Shown: in pieces, positions 1 through 8,693 of the stretch
Layout of the letters: each line of letters opens with the position of its first letter
Position numbering within the stretch: position 1 is the stretch's first letter
Position numbers and translations under genes: made by a program
Source: Acidovorax sp. Leaf191
Lineage (GTDB): Bacteria > Pseudomonadota > Gammaproteobacteria > Burkholderiales > Burkholderiaceae_C
NCBI RefSeq assembly: GCF_001424425.1
Contig: NZ_LMPT01000004.1
Coordinates: forward strand, 46,401 to 110,400
Reading direction: 5' to 3'
DNA: 64,000 bases
Notes under the pieces: model-generated
Databases searched by the model: none
What the model was told of the DNA's origin: nothing
Seen by the model: only the letters and a program-made list of their open reading frames with translations

Positions 1-444
1 AAGTACAACCTGTGGCACAACTTTCCTGCCTTCATGGCCAGCCGTGTCAACATCTTCCTGTACTCGGCGATGGCCAATGGCGGCATACCCGGCCCACCGG
101 CTACCGCCCAAATACTGCCGCTGACCCAATCCGTATCGAGCGTGCAGCCCCTGAAATTCTCGCCGCGCAAGTACCTTCACGCCTGGTACGACTTTTCCAT
201 CCAGCATCGTGCTCTCCTGTGGGCTCCGTGGGGCGGACTGGTGTTGTTGATGCTTGCGCTTCGCCGATCGCTGGCGCGGCGCGACAGGATTGCGGCCCTG
301 ATTTCAGGCACCTACGCCGTGCAACTGATCGCCATATTCATCTTTTCGATCGCGGGCGAGTACCGGTATCTCCTGGCATTCTTCACCGCGCCGTTGGTTC
401 TACTTCCCGTCATTTGTTGGTCACCGGATAGAGAGAATGCCTAA
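1..444 (+). CDS. C-terminal part of a polytopic membrane protein (5' end outside window)
   Basis: An open frame enters from the left edge and stops at 442-444, so only the last 147 residues are visible. They contain at least three hydrophobic stretches, including one around the first WAPWGG segment and one ending in a GEYRYLLAF motif near the C-terminus. A Tyr/Arg-rich turn followed by a last membrane helix is common in membrane glycosyltransferases and sugar-lipid enzymes, but no catalytic motif is visible here. The stop overlaps the start of the next gene by 8 bases, so it is translationally coupled to an ArnE-like transporter and a GT2 glycosyltransferase. This suggests a role in cell-surface glycan or lipid modification. 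The specific function is unknown. Confidence 0.7.
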   Translation, partial: KYNLWHNFPAFMASRVNIFLYSAMANGGIPGPPATAQILPLTQSVSSVQPLKFSPRKYLHAWYDFSIQHRALLWAPWGGLVLLMLALRRSLARRDRIAALISGTYAVQLIAIFIFSIAGEYRYLLAFFTAPLVLLPVICWSPDRENA

Positions 445-784
445 ATTCACCATCGCGCTCACACTGCTGTGTGTGCTGTCCATCAGCGTGGGGCAAATCC
501 TGTTCAAGAAGGCGGCTGGCGCGTTTGCAGCGCCGCTCACGTGGCAGGCGTTCGTTTTCAATGGCTGGCTTATCGCGTCACTGATTCTTTATGGTCTCAC
601 GACGCTGGGCTGGGTATGGATCCTGCGCAACGTGCCCCTGCACCTCGCCTACCCATTCATGGGTTTGGCCTTCCTCATAGTCCCCACGCTGGCCTGGATG
701 TTCCTCGGCGAGCCGCTGCATTGGCGCACGCTGGCAGGCGGAGCGCTGATCATGCTGGGCGTGGCGTTGGCATCCACCAGCTGA
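437..784 (+). CDS. small EamA/ArnE-like membrane transporter
   Basis: This 115-residue protein has four predicted membrane helices. It ends with the pattern typical of one half of an EamA/drug-metabolite transporter: a short GEPLHWRT turn followed by a glycine-rich final helix (residues about 91-113). The length matches the small flippase subunits ArnE/ArnF, which move undecaprenyl-linked aminoarabinose across the inner membrane, and other SMR-like proteins. The ATG overlaps the upstream stop by 8 bases and a GT2 glycosyltransferase starts 10 bases downstream. The three genes therefore look like one operon that makes and flips a lipid-linked sugar. The actual substrate cannot be told from sequence. 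A partner EamA subunit may lie left of the window. Confidence 0.75.
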   Translation: MPKFTIALTLLCVLSISVGQILFKKAAGAFAAPLTWQAFVFNGWLIASLILYGLTTLGWVWILRNVPLHLAYPFMGLAFLIVPTLAWMFLGEPLHWRTLAGGALIMLGVALASTS

Positions 785-794
785 GAAAACAAAA

Positions 795-1763
795 ATGCGC
801 ATTGCGGTCGCCATTCCCTGCTACAAGGTATTGCAGCATGTCCTCGGAGTCATCGAGGCCATCGGTCCGGAAGTCGAAGTCATCTATGCCGTGGACGATG
901 CCTGTCCCGAAGGCAGCGGCCGGTTCATCGAACAGAACAACAGGGACCCGCGGGTCCGAGTGCTTTACAACCCGCAAAATCGTGGTGTGGGTGGTGCGAT
1001 CGTGACGGCCTACCAGGCGGCCATAGCGGATGGTATGGACATCGTTGTCAAGATCGACGGGGATGGCCAGATGAATCCGACACTCCTCCCCAAGTTCGTC
1101 CGCCCTCTTCTGCAAAAACGGGCTGACTACACCAAAGGAAATCGCTTTTACCGGCCTGAGTCGGTGCAGGGCATGCCTCCGATGCGCCTGTTCGGCAATG
1201 GTGCGCTGTCTTTCCTGACAAAGTTAAGCTGCGGCTATTGGAACGTCATGGATCCGACCAACGGCTATACGGCAATCCGCACCCAAGTCCTGAAAGAACT
1301 GCCACTCGAAAAACTCGAGCAACGCTATTTTTTCGAGACTGACATGCTGTTCAGGCTCAACACCATACGTGCCGTGGTCAAGGATATTCCCATGGATTCT
1401 GTCTATGCAGACGAGGAATCCAACCTGAAAATCGGCAAGATACTCCCAGAATTCCTGCGCAAACACCTGTCGCGGCTATGGAGACGCTATGTGTACAACT
1501 ACATCGTTCGCGACTTCAATGTAGGCACCTTGTACAGCCTCACCGGCGTACTCTTGTTTGTCTTCGGGTCGATTTTCGGAGTATCACACTGGATCATGAG
1601 CAGCCAGAATCATCAACCCGCGACCAGCGGAACCGTGATGCTGGCCGCACTGCCCCTTCTGGCAGGAATCCAGTTTTTGGTGGCATTCATGCATTACGAC
1701 GTTGGCAATTTGCCCACGGAGCCGCTCAGCCAGAATCTCGACGAAGAAATTCTTGAATCCTGA
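795..1763 (+). CDS. family 2 glycosyltransferase (polyprenyl-phosphate sugar transferase type)
   Basis: The 322-residue protein begins with a GT-A nucleotide-sugar fold: IPCYK near residue 8, VDDACPEGS around residues 33-41 and the metal-binding DGDGQM around residue 92. A MDPTNGYTAI segment near residue 150 is typical of dolichol-phosphate-mannose-synthase-like enzymes. After about residue 240 there are two predicted membrane helices, as in bacterial enzymes that load a sugar onto undecaprenyl phosphate. It is 10 bases downstream of the ArnE-like gene. The likely role is making a polyprenyl-phosphate sugar that the neighbour flips and a GT-C transferase (perhaps the convergent gene) transfers. 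Donor sugar and acceptor are unknown. Confidence 0.85.
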   Translation: MRIAVAIPCYKVLQHVLGVIEAIGPEVEVIYAVDDACPEGSGRFIEQNNRDPRVRVLYNPQNRGVGGAIVTAYQAAIADGMDIVVKIDGDGQMNPTLLPKFVRPLLQKRADYTKGNRFYRPESVQGMPPMRLFGNGALSFLTKLSCGYWNVMDPTNGYTAIRTQVLKELPLEKLEQRYFFETDMLFRLNTIRAVVKDIPMDSVYADEESNLKIGKILPEFLRKHLSRLWRRYVYNYIVRDFNVGTLYSLTGVLLFVFGSIFGVSHWIMSSQNHQPATSGTVMLAALPLLAGIQFLVAFMHYDVGNLPTEPLSQNLDEEILES

Positions 1764-1894
1764 CCGTCGGCAGGCACCCAATGCTGGCAAGTTGGCGGCC
1801 TCGTCGATGAGGGGCTCAATGCCGTGCCCCTTTCCCCCATAAACCCGTGGTGTCGGGAAAGCGGCCGGTTCCGGCAACCAACCGCGCACGCGTG

Positions 1895-3976
1895 CTACGG
1901 TTGCTTCTTGTCGGGCAATCGAGGCTCGTGAGGCTGATAGGGACTGAATGCGCTTCCATGGAGGACAAGTTCTCGGCTTGCCTCAGCCAACGTCGAACGC
2001 AGCAGTTCTGCGCCACCCCAATGGATCTCTATTCCCGCAGGGCAGGTGAATTTGAATATCAATTCTCCGCTCTCTCGCGGGCGCATGCTCTGCCCTGCGC
2101 TCAAGGCATAGCTGTGCATTTCGCCATCGCGTGAAAGAAAAACCCGAGGAGGCAAAGTGGATGTCGGACTGTCCGGCTGAGAATAGCTGACCGCCACATC
2201 GCGGCAGGCGCTGGGGATGTCTCCCCGCATTTGCAGCCTGACGCGCCAGATGGCCTCATACACGCTCTCTCTCGACAGGCTCAAGCCCCGAGGAATGTTC
2301 ACCTGTATAGCCAATTCGGACAGATAGTCGCGTGTGACCCATCGGTTGTCACCCCTGGCCTCCATGCCGGACACCCGTGCCGGGCCAAATGCGTCACCGT
2401 TCAATACGACGGCAGCGGGGCCCAGCCGGTGGGGGTCGAGGGAGAGCCTTTCATGGCGCAACGCCCAGTCGCCAGCAGCCCTGTGGACACAAAGAAGCAG
2501 CACGAGGAAGGCGATCTGTCCGGCCGCCCTGGGCCACTTGCGCAGGTTGCGCAGGTTGCCTTGTCCTGCTTCATTACCTGCGAACAATAGGCGAACGTGC
2601 CGGGTCAGCATGGCCAATGCTACGGACCCAAGAATGACGAATAATGGATCCAGAAACGCACCGTTGTAACGCGCGTTATAGAGTATCGGAAGAAACTGGG
2701 CAATCATTCCACCCGTCAATAATACCAAGGCGACGCAACAAAAAATCATCCCCTTGGCTTGGTCCGATGGGGTCCACGCTACGGGACAGGATCCACTCCT
2801 TGCATGGGGAGCGGGTATCAGCTGTTCAAAAATTTCCACAACCGCCCGACGCCCTCGGAACAGCGCCGTCTGGCACAGCAACCCCATGCCTGCGCAAAGC
2901 AAAATCACTTGCAACTGCCGTTTTTCGCGCCATTCGGGATCAAAGTGATTTTCGACTGGACTGTACAGAAGCCATGCGCGCGCCTTGCTGGCAAAAAACC
3001 GCAAATTATCCAGAAAACTGGTCTGCGTGATCATGTGGACCGCGATTTGTTTTTGCCAGCGATCAGCCTCAATTTCAAGATTACCCCGCGTGGCGGGGTT
3101 GATGGTTGAGGCAGTGTGCCCGACATCGTACTGAAAATTGGTGTAGTACGGTTCCTCCCCCATGTGCAAGGGGTGTACGCCATAATACAGCCCCGCTCCC
3201 GCGCCTGTGCCAATGCTCCAACTGCCGAAATAGATGCCATTTTTGGCAATCACCAGCAGGGGAAGCACCAACGCCAACAACAAGGCATACGTTGCACGGC
3301 GAAATATCACCTTGACATGAGGTGCAGTGCCTTTGAGGGCGCCGATCCGCCAAGCGGCGTATGCTGCAGCCATCAAAGCGAGTACCCCCAGCACGACATA
3401 TTGCAGCACTGGTCGCGATAGCAGGGTGATGGTCAAACCCAGCGAGGTTGCCGCAAACCAGCGGATCCTCGGATTGCCTGACACAATTGCCTCCACCAGC
3501 CCAAAGACGAACAGCAAAAACCCGAACATGTACATGGCCTCTGTCAATACCTGAGGTATTGCATGGAGCAGCGTATGGGTTGTCACCCATATGGCAGTGG
3601 CCGAAACGGCAGCTACGGCACCGCCCAACCGTAGCGCGATACGCCACACCAGGAATATGCAAATGATGAAAAGCCCGCAATTCGCGAGCTTGATAGCCAA
3701 CTCATTCACACCCCAGACAGCACTCCACACATAGCCTAGCGGTGCCACGCTATAGCTCAATATATCTGTAGCTATAAATTCCAATGGATCTTCCAGAAGT
3801 TTTCTTCCGCCTGGCAGATAAATCCATTCCGCATCGCCATTCACCATTCCAACTGATCTGACATAGACCTTGTACAGGCCCCGGACCGCAACGGCGCTTA
3901 CCAACAGCAACCAAGTCCAAGTCATTATTCTTCGCCAGGACGCAGCCGGGGCGGTAGAGGCATTCCAGGATTTCAT
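1895..3976 (-). CDS. large GT-C-like integral membrane protein (putative glycosyltransferase)
   Basis: This 693-residue protein has about ten to twelve hydrophobic helices in its first 500 residues. An early loop contains acidic residues (NGDAEW, near residue 48), and a C-terminal soluble part of about 200 residues follows the last helix. The arrangement resembles ArnT/PMT-type GT-C glycosyltransferases, which use lipid-linked sugars and act on the periplasmic face, but I cannot point to a definitive signature. It is convergent with the GT2 gene and separated from it by 131 bases with no clear terminator. The start at 3974-3976 gives a short cytoplasmic N-terminus before the first helix. A purely structural membrane role is possible. 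Confidence 0.6.
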   Translation of the reverse strand: MKSWNASTAPAASWRRIMTWTWLLLVSAVAVRGLYKVYVRSVGMVNGDAEWIYLPGGRKLLEDPLEFIATDILSYSVAPLGYVWSAVWGVNELAIKLANCGLFIICIFLVWRIALRLGGAVAAVSATAIWVTTHTLLHAIPQVLTEAMYMFGFLLFVFGLVEAIVSGNPRIRWFAATSLGLTITLLSRPVLQYVVLGVLALMAAAYAAWRIGALKGTAPHVKVIFRRATYALLLALVLPLLVIAKNGIYFGSWSIGTGAGAGLYYGVHPLHMGEEPYYTNFQYDVGHTASTINPATRGNLEIEADRWQKQIAVHMITQTSFLDNLRFFASKARAWLLYSPVENHFDPEWREKRQLQVILLCAGMGLLCQTALFRGRRAVVEIFEQLIPAPHARSGSCPVAWTPSDQAKGMIFCCVALVLLTGGMIAQFLPILYNARYNGAFLDPLFVILGSVALAMLTRHVRLLFAGNEAGQGNLRNLRKWPRAAGQIAFLVLLLCVHRAAGDWALRHERLSLDPHRLGPAAVVLNGDAFGPARVSGMEARGDNRWVTRDYLSELAIQVNIPRGLSLSRESVYEAIWRVRLQMRGDIPSACRDVAVSYSQPDSPTSTLPPRVFLSRDGEMHSYALSAGQSMRPRESGELIFKFTCPAGIEIHWGGAELLRSTLAEASRELVLHGSAFSPYQPHEPRLPDKKQP

Positions 3977-4077
3977 ACAATTTCAGTCAAAGACACGGGC
4001 GTTTTTCTTTCTCACTACACTCATCAACCTGAATCAAGGCTGAGCTTCCGATACTAACCCACCAGCCTTCCACTGCA

Positions 4078-4866
4078 ATGCAATTGATTAACCTTCAGCG
4101 TACGCCCGACCTTGCGAAAATAGTCGGACTTCTCACGGATATCGACGACACCCTCACGACGGATGGCGCCGTCACGACGGATGCTGTCCGGGCGCTCGAG
4201 AGTTTGAAGTCAGCAGGGTTACCCATCATCCCCATCACCGGCCGCCCCGTCGGCTGGAGCGAACCTTTCGCGCTGTCTTGGCCCGTGGACGCCATCGTGG
4301 CCGAGAACGGCGCCGTCGCGCTGATCCGGCAAGCCGATGGTTCGCTGAACAAGCTCTACCAGCAGGACGCCACCACCCGCACTGCCAACTTCGCCCGCAT
4401 GCAGCAGGTATTGGCCCAGATCGAGCACGAAGTCCCCGGCGCGCGCCGCGCCACCGACTCCGCGGGCCGCGAGTGCGACATCGCCATCGACCACAGCGAG
4501 TTCACGCAAATGCCGCAGGCGCACATCGATCAATGCGTTGCGCTGATGCAGGCGGCGGGCATGAACGCCACCGTGAGCAGCATCCACATCAACGGTTGGT
4601 ACGGCACGCACAACAAGCTCGAAGGCGCGCGGTGGATCGTGCGCGAGCTGTTCGGGCGTGACCTGGATGCCGAGATCGACCAGTGGGTGTACGTGGGTGA
4701 CTCCACCAACGACCAGCTCATGTTCCAGCACTTCCCGCACAGCGTGGGGGTGGCCAACATTGCGCGGTTCGTGCCGCAGCTGCAGCACCTGCCGCGGTAC
4801 GTGACCGAGGGTGAACGGGGCGCGGGGTTCGCGGAAGTGGCGCAGGCCATTCTGGCAGGCCGGTGA
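4078..4866 (+). CDS. HAD-superfamily (Cof/IIB-type) sugar phosphatase
   Basis: The 262-residue protein carries all HAD motifs: the nucleophile motif DIDDTLT near residue 22, motif II TGR near residue 59 and the metal-binding GDSTND near residue 212. The cap lies between motifs II and III, as in class IIB enzymes such as mannosyl-3-phosphoglycerate, trehalose or sucrose phosphate phosphatases. The substrate is probably a phosphorylated sugar. It stands alone, divergent from the membrane glycosyltransferase across a 101-base gap, so a role with the glycan genes is possible but unproven. No strong Shine-Dalgarno site precedes the ATG. Confidence 0.8.
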   Translation: MQLINLQRTPDLAKIVGLLTDIDDTLTTDGAVTTDAVRALESLKSAGLPIIPITGRPVGWSEPFALSWPVDAIVAENGAVALIRQADGSLNKLYQQDATTRTANFARMQQVLAQIEHEVPGARRATDSAGRECDIAIDHSEFTQMPQAHIDQCVALMQAAGMNATVSSIHINGWYGTHNKLEGARWIVRELFGRDLDAEIDQWVYVGDSTNDQLMFQHFPHSVGVANIARFVPQLQHLPRYVTEGERGAGFAEVAQAILAGR

Positions 4867-4981
4867 AGCAGCGGACTTGATGGCGACGCCTGCGGCGGGG
4901 CGTTCGTTGGATGTCGGCGGGTGCACCCTCCACACCCTCCAATATCCCCCAGGCTCCCCATTGAAGGCCATCCCATCAAGA

Positions 4982-5035
4982 ATGGCACCTACCGCTTGAT
5001 AGACAAGCGCAAGCAGCTATTTAATTCATAGCAAA
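4982..5035 (+). repeat. dispersed repeat family 1, intergenic copy
   Basis: A copy of an element with the core ACCGCTTGAT, then AAGCGC, AGCAGCTAT and a terminal ATAGCA. It lies in the gap between the convergent HAD phosphatase and ROK genes. Copies with the same order of blocks occur at 15815-15874 and 55341-55390 between genes, and at 20666-20728, 29622-29675 and 41616-41679 inside genes. Confidence 0.85.
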
Positions 5036-5066
5036 CCACTCTGCACATAACGTCGAGCGCAGCGCG

Positions 5067-6326
5067 TCAAGCCTTCAAGAAAATCTCGTGGTCCGGCGCA
5101 AAGCACGCATGCAGCGGCAGCAGCGCACCGCCCAGCGCGCGGGCATCCGAGCCGATGCTGCCCAGCTCCAGCCTGGGCGGCTGGTGCAGGCCCTCCCAGT
5201 TGTAGTCGGCCAGCGAACGGCGTGCGCCTTCGCACAGCGCCTGCAACAGCTCCGGTGCGCAGGCGCCGTCCAGCACCACGGCGTCCAGGTCGAGGAAGGC
5301 GGTGGCCGACACGATGCAGTGCGCCAGCGCCGCCGCGGCGCTGTCGATCCACGCGCGGCTGTGGGCCAGCCAGGGGGCCTGCAGCACGCGCTTGTCGTAG
5401 GCGGCCATGGGGTCCAGGCCGTGGGCGCGAAAGCGCTGCTCCAGCTCCCACAGCGATGCCTGGCTGATGAGCTGCGCGGGGGCCTGGCCCGCCGGGGCGG
5501 GCGCCAGGGGCAGCGAGGCCACGGCGCCTGCGTTGCCGTGCAGGCCGCGGTGCAGGTGCGAGTTGATGACCAAGCCACCACCGATGAACGTGTCCATGAA
5601 CAGGTACAGAAAGCTCGGGATGTCGCGCCCGCGGCCCTGCAGCAGCTCGGCCACGCAGGCGGCCGAGGTGTCCTTGGCAAAGCTCACGGGCAGCTCTGTC
5701 ATCTGCTGCACCTGCTCGGCCAGGTCGATGTTGTTCCACGCTTCCGATTGCGCCTCGGTCAGCCCCAGCATGCGGTGCCAGCCGCCCAGCTGGAACGGGG
5801 CTGCCACGCCCACCCCCACCACGCGCGAGCGCAGCGGGCCCAGGCCGTCGAGCAGCTGGTTCAAGTGACGGCGGATGGCAGGCAGCAGCACATCGATGTC
5901 GGGGAACGCATAGTCCAGCACCACGCGCTCGCGCACGTGGCCGGTGAAGTCGACCAGCAGCCAGTCGGCGCTGCGCCGGCCGATCTTGATGCCGATGGCA
6001 AACGCGCCGTCCGGGTTCAGGCCGATGGGGACCGAGGGCTGGCCCACGCGGCCGCGCACGGGGGCTTCGCGGCGCAGCAGCTGGTCTTCGTCCAGCCGCG
6101 CGGTGATGAGACCGATGGTCTGCGCGGTGAGCCCGGTGACCCGCGCCATCTCGGCCTTGGCCAGGCTGCCGTGCGTGCGCAGGGCCTGCAGCACCACCCG
6201 CTCGTTGAACTGGCGCAGCCCCACGTGGTTGGAGCCCCGCTGGCGCAGCCGCACCGGACCGGCGGCTGCGGGCTCGGGTGCGTCTGCAATGGCGTCAGGC
6301 AGGTCTGCGGAGTCGAGGCGGATCAC
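5067..6326 (-). CDS. ROK-family transcriptional regulator (sugar operon)
   Basis: The 419-residue protein has an N-terminal winged helix-turn-helix (about residues 37-90, with the recognition segment GSLAKAEMARVTGLTAQTIG) followed by a ROK kinase-like sensor domain. The sugar-binding GGGLVINSHLHRGLHGNAGA stretch is present. The usual ROK zinc motif CxCGxxGC that should follow it is absent, as in a minority of ROK repressors. It is the last gene of the minus-strand operon that encodes a FrcB-like transporter, so it probably represses that operon and the divergent kinase until the sugar binds. The fructose assignment is an inference from the neighbours. Confidence 0.85.
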   Translation of the reverse strand: MIRLDSADLPDAIADAPEPAAAGPVRLRQRGSNHVGLRQFNERVVLQALRTHGSLAKAEMARVTGLTAQTIGLITARLDEDQLLRREAPVRGRVGQPSVPIGLNPDGAFAIGIKIGRRSADWLLVDFTGHVRERVVLDYAFPDIDVLLPAIRRHLNQLLDGLGPLRSRVVGVGVAAPFQLGGWHRMLGLTEAQSEAWNNIDLAEQVQQMTELPVSFAKDTSAACVAELLQGRGRDIPSFLYLFMDTFIGGGLVINSHLHRGLHGNAGAVASLPLAPAPAGQAPAQLISQASLWELEQRFRAHGLDPMAAYDKRVLQAPWLAHSRAWIDSAAAALAHCIVSATAFLDLDAVVLDGACAPELLQALCEGARRSLADYNWEGLHQPPRLELGSIGSDARALGGALLPLHACFAPDHEIFLKA

Positions 6327-6354
6327 GGTGGTGGTGGCAGGAAAATGTGCGGCA

Positions 6355-6807
6355 TCAGGGTTGCAAAGTGTCGCCGATGACGCCCTTGCGCAGCAGAAAG
6401 TTTCCCCAGGGCTGCCGCTCGCCGGTCACCACGATGGCGTAGGCGCGCCGGGCGCGGTCGTAGAACGCGAAGCGCTCCACGCCTTCGGCCTGCTCGCTGC
6501 CCACGCCTTCGCGGGCCAGCACCTGCAGGGTGTCGCGCTGCAGGGCCGAGCGGTACGGCGCCTCGGTGCCGCCCACCTGCATGTAGGCCACAGGGTGCGG
6601 CACGTCCTGCGCCAGCGGCAGCACGCTGGCCACGGCCTGCACGGCGCGGGCCATGCCGATGCCGGGCAGGCGCAGCACGGGCTTGCCAGCCCCAAGGCTC
6701 ATGGCGGTGAAGTTGGCGTCGGCCAGCACGATGGCGTCGTCATGGCCCATCTCGGCCAGCACCTTGAGCAGGTCGGGGGTCAGCAGGGGGTCGATGTTCT
6801 TGAGCAT
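6355..6807 (-). CDS. RbsD/FucU-family sugar mutarotase
   Basis: This 150-residue protein matches the RbsD/FucU family in length. It contains the family signature MGHDDAIVLADANF near residues 20-33, including the active-site histidine, and a C-terminal YAIVVTGERQPWGNF segment. These cytoplasmic enzymes interconvert the alpha and beta (or pyranose and furanose) forms of ribose or fucose. It lies 24 bases below the ABC ATPase gene and 28 bases above the ROK regulator gene. It therefore probably presents the imported sugar in the form needed by the divergent PfkB kinase. Confidence 0.85.
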   Translation of the reverse strand: MLKNIDPLLTPDLLKVLAEMGHDDAIVLADANFTAMSLGAGKPVLRLPGIGMARAVQAVASVLPLAQDVPHPVAYMQVGGTEAPYRSALQRDTLQVLAREGVGSEQAEGVERFAFYDRARRAYAIVVTGERQPWGNFLLRKGVIGDTLQP

Positions 6808-6831
6808 GGGTAGGCAACGGAGCGGAAACGT

Positions 6832-7647
6832 TCAGGCCAGGCATTCAGCGGGCAGCTCCGACGCCGCCATGGCGCCGGTCATCACGGCCACGGTGTCGCT
6901 CATGCTGATCTTTTTAGGGTTGACGACGGCCGCGCGCTTGCCCAGGCGGGCGATGTGGATGCGGTCGGCGATCTCGAACACGTGGGGCATGTTGTGGCTG
7001 ATGAGGATCACGGGCAGGCCCTTGTCGCGCACGCGGCGGATCAGCTCCAGCACCATGTTGCCTTCCTTCACGCCCAGCGCGGCAGTAGGCTCGTCCATGA
7101 TGACCACGTGCCGCGCAAAGGCCGCGGCGCGCGCCACGGCCACGCACTGGCGCTGCCCGCCCGACAGCGTCTCCACCGCCTGCGTCATGGACCGGATGCC
7201 CACCTTCAGCTCGTTCATGCGCGCCACGCTTTCTTCGAGCATGCGCTTCTTGTCCAGCATGCGCAGCACGCGGCCGGCCATGCCGGGGCGCAGCAGCTCG
7301 CGGCCCAGGAACAGGTTCTCGGCGATGGTCATGGCCGGGGCCACGGCGAGGTCCTGGTAGACGGTCTCGATGCCCGCGCGGCGCGCGTCGATGGGGCTCC
7401 TGAATTGCACGGGGGCACCGTCGAGCAGCACCGTGCCCTCGTCCGGCACGGTGGCACCCGACAGCGCCTTGATCAGGCTGGATTTGCCCGCGCCGTTGTC
7501 GCCGATCACGGCCATGATCTCGCCGGCGCGCAGCTCGAAGTCGGCACCATCGAGCGCCACGACCTGGCCGTAGCGCTTGACCAGGCCCTTGGCCTGCATC
7601 ACCAGCGGTGCGGTGGGTGGAGAAGATTGTTGAGCGGCGTTCATCAT
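6832..7647 (-). CDS. frcA: sugar ABC transporter ATP-binding protein (FrcA-like)
   Basis: The 271-residue ATPase has Walker A GDNGAGKSS near residue 53, the ABC signature LSGGQRQ and Walker B VVIMDEPTAALG, with a switch histidine in ISHNM. It has a single nucleotide-binding domain, as in fructose-type FrcA, rather than the duplicated domain of RbsA-type ATPases. The start is the ATG at 7645-7647; its A is shared with the permease stop in a TGATG overlap, so translation is coupled. A longer upstream reading frame exists but overlaps the permease. The protein energises uptake through the FrcC-like permease. The fructose specificity is inferred from family resemblance only. Confidence 0.85.
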   Translation of the reverse strand: MMNAAQQSSPPTAPLVMQAKGLVKRYGQVVALDGADFELRAGEIMAVIGDNGAGKSSLIKALSGATVPDEGTVLLDGAPVQFRSPIDARRAGIETVYQDLAVAPAMTIAENLFLGRELLRPGMAGRVLRMLDKKRMLEESVARMNELKVGIRSMTQAVETLSGGQRQCVAVARAAAFARHVVIMDEPTAALGVKEGNMVLELIRRVRDKGLPVILISHNMPHVFEIADRIHIARLGKRAAVVNPKKISMSDTVAVMTGAMAASELPAECLA

Positions 7648-8606
7648 CAACGCACTCCTTTGCGCGAGAGTTGGTCGGTGGCCACGGCCAGGATCACGAG
7701 GATGCCGGTGACCAGGATCTGGTAGACGGACGACACGCCCATCAGCGTGAGCCCGTTGCGGAACACGCCCACGATGAGCGCTCCCACCAGCGTGCCCAGG
7801 ATCACCCCGCGCCCGCCGAACAGGCTGGTGCCGCCCAGCACCACGGCGCTGATGGCATCCAGGTTCTCGGTCTGCCCCGCATTGGGGTCGCCCGCGCCGG
7901 TGCGTGCCACCGACAGCAGCGCGGCGATGCCGTAGAACACGCCGGCCAGCATGTAAACGAAGAGCAGCACGCGGTCCGTCGGGATGCCCGTGAGGCGCGT
8001 GGCCTCGGGGTTGTTGCCCACGGCGTAGATGTGGCGGCCGGGCGCGGTCTCGCGCAGGAAGAACCACATCGCCACGTACAGCGCCAGCATCAGCAGCGCG
8101 CCCCACACCACGGCCGTGCCGCCGACCTGGAAGGTGTTGCCCAGCACCGTCATGCCGCCCGGGATGTCGGTGATGGTCTGCGCGCCCGAGTACAGCTGCG
8201 TGGCGGCGAAAGCGATGTTGAGCGTGCCCAGCGTCACGATGAACGGCGGCAGCTTGACCTTGGTGACCAACAGGCCGTTGACCATGCCGAACAGCGTGGT
8301 CACCGCCATGCCGCAGGCGATCGCCACGGGGGCCGACAGGCCATAGTCCGACGCCACCTTGGTCATCACGATGCCGCCGAGCGCCATGACCATGCCGCAC
8401 GACAGGTCGATGCCCGCGGTCAGGATGACCAGCGTCTGCCCGATGGCGATCACGCCCACGACCATCACCTGCTGCAGGATGAGCGCGAAGTTCTGCGCTG
8501 ACAAAAAGCGGTCGCTTTGCAGCGCGAAGAAGCCGCAGGCCAGCAGCAGCGCGATGAAGGGCCCGAGCGTGGCCAGCGGGGGGAGCTTGGAGGCGTTGGT
8601 GTTCAT
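7647..8606 (-). CDS. frcC: sugar ABC transporter permease (FrcC-like)
   Basis: This 319-residue protein has eight to ten hydrophobic helices and the BPD_transp_2 family pattern, including SCGMVMALGGIV near residue 70, AVGNNPEATRLTGIP (the EAA-like ATPase contact) and the C-terminal VVLGGTSLFGGRG segment. It is an inner-membrane channel subunit. It lies 87 bases below the binding-protein gene and overlaps the ATPase gene at its stop. The gap upstream holds a perfect GC-rich palindrome that could protect the upstream part of the message. Confidence 0.88.
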   Translation of the reverse strand: MNTNASKLPPLATLGPFIALLLACGFFALQSDRFLSAQNFALILQQVMVVGVIAIGQTLVILTAGIDLSCGMVMALGGIVMTKVASDYGLSAPVAIACGMAVTTLFGMVNGLLVTKVKLPPFIVTLGTLNIAFAATQLYSGAQTITDIPGGMTVLGNTFQVGGTAVVWGALLMLALYVAMWFFLRETAPGRHIYAVGNNPEATRLTGIPTDRVLLFVYMLAGVFYGIAALLSVARTGAGDPNAGQTENLDAISAVVLGGTSLFGGRGVILGTLVGALIVGVFRNGLTLMGVSSVYQILVTGILVILAVATDQLSRKGVR

Positions 8607-8633
8607 GGCATTCGGAGGATTCGGTCAGTCAGC

Positions 8634-8655
8634 GCGCCGGGCCCGGGCCCGGCGC
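8634..8655. repeat. perfect 22-base GC palindrome between binding-protein and permease genes
   Basis: The half-arm GCGCCGGGCCC is followed immediately by its exact reverse complement. It lies just after the binding-protein stop and before the permease start. Such stems between periplasmic binding-protein and permease genes often stabilise the upstream transcript or cause partial termination. No T-run follows. Confidence 0.7.
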
Positions 8656-8693
8656 AAAGCGGCCAGCTGTCTGCCGGCCGGTCCACGGCACGT

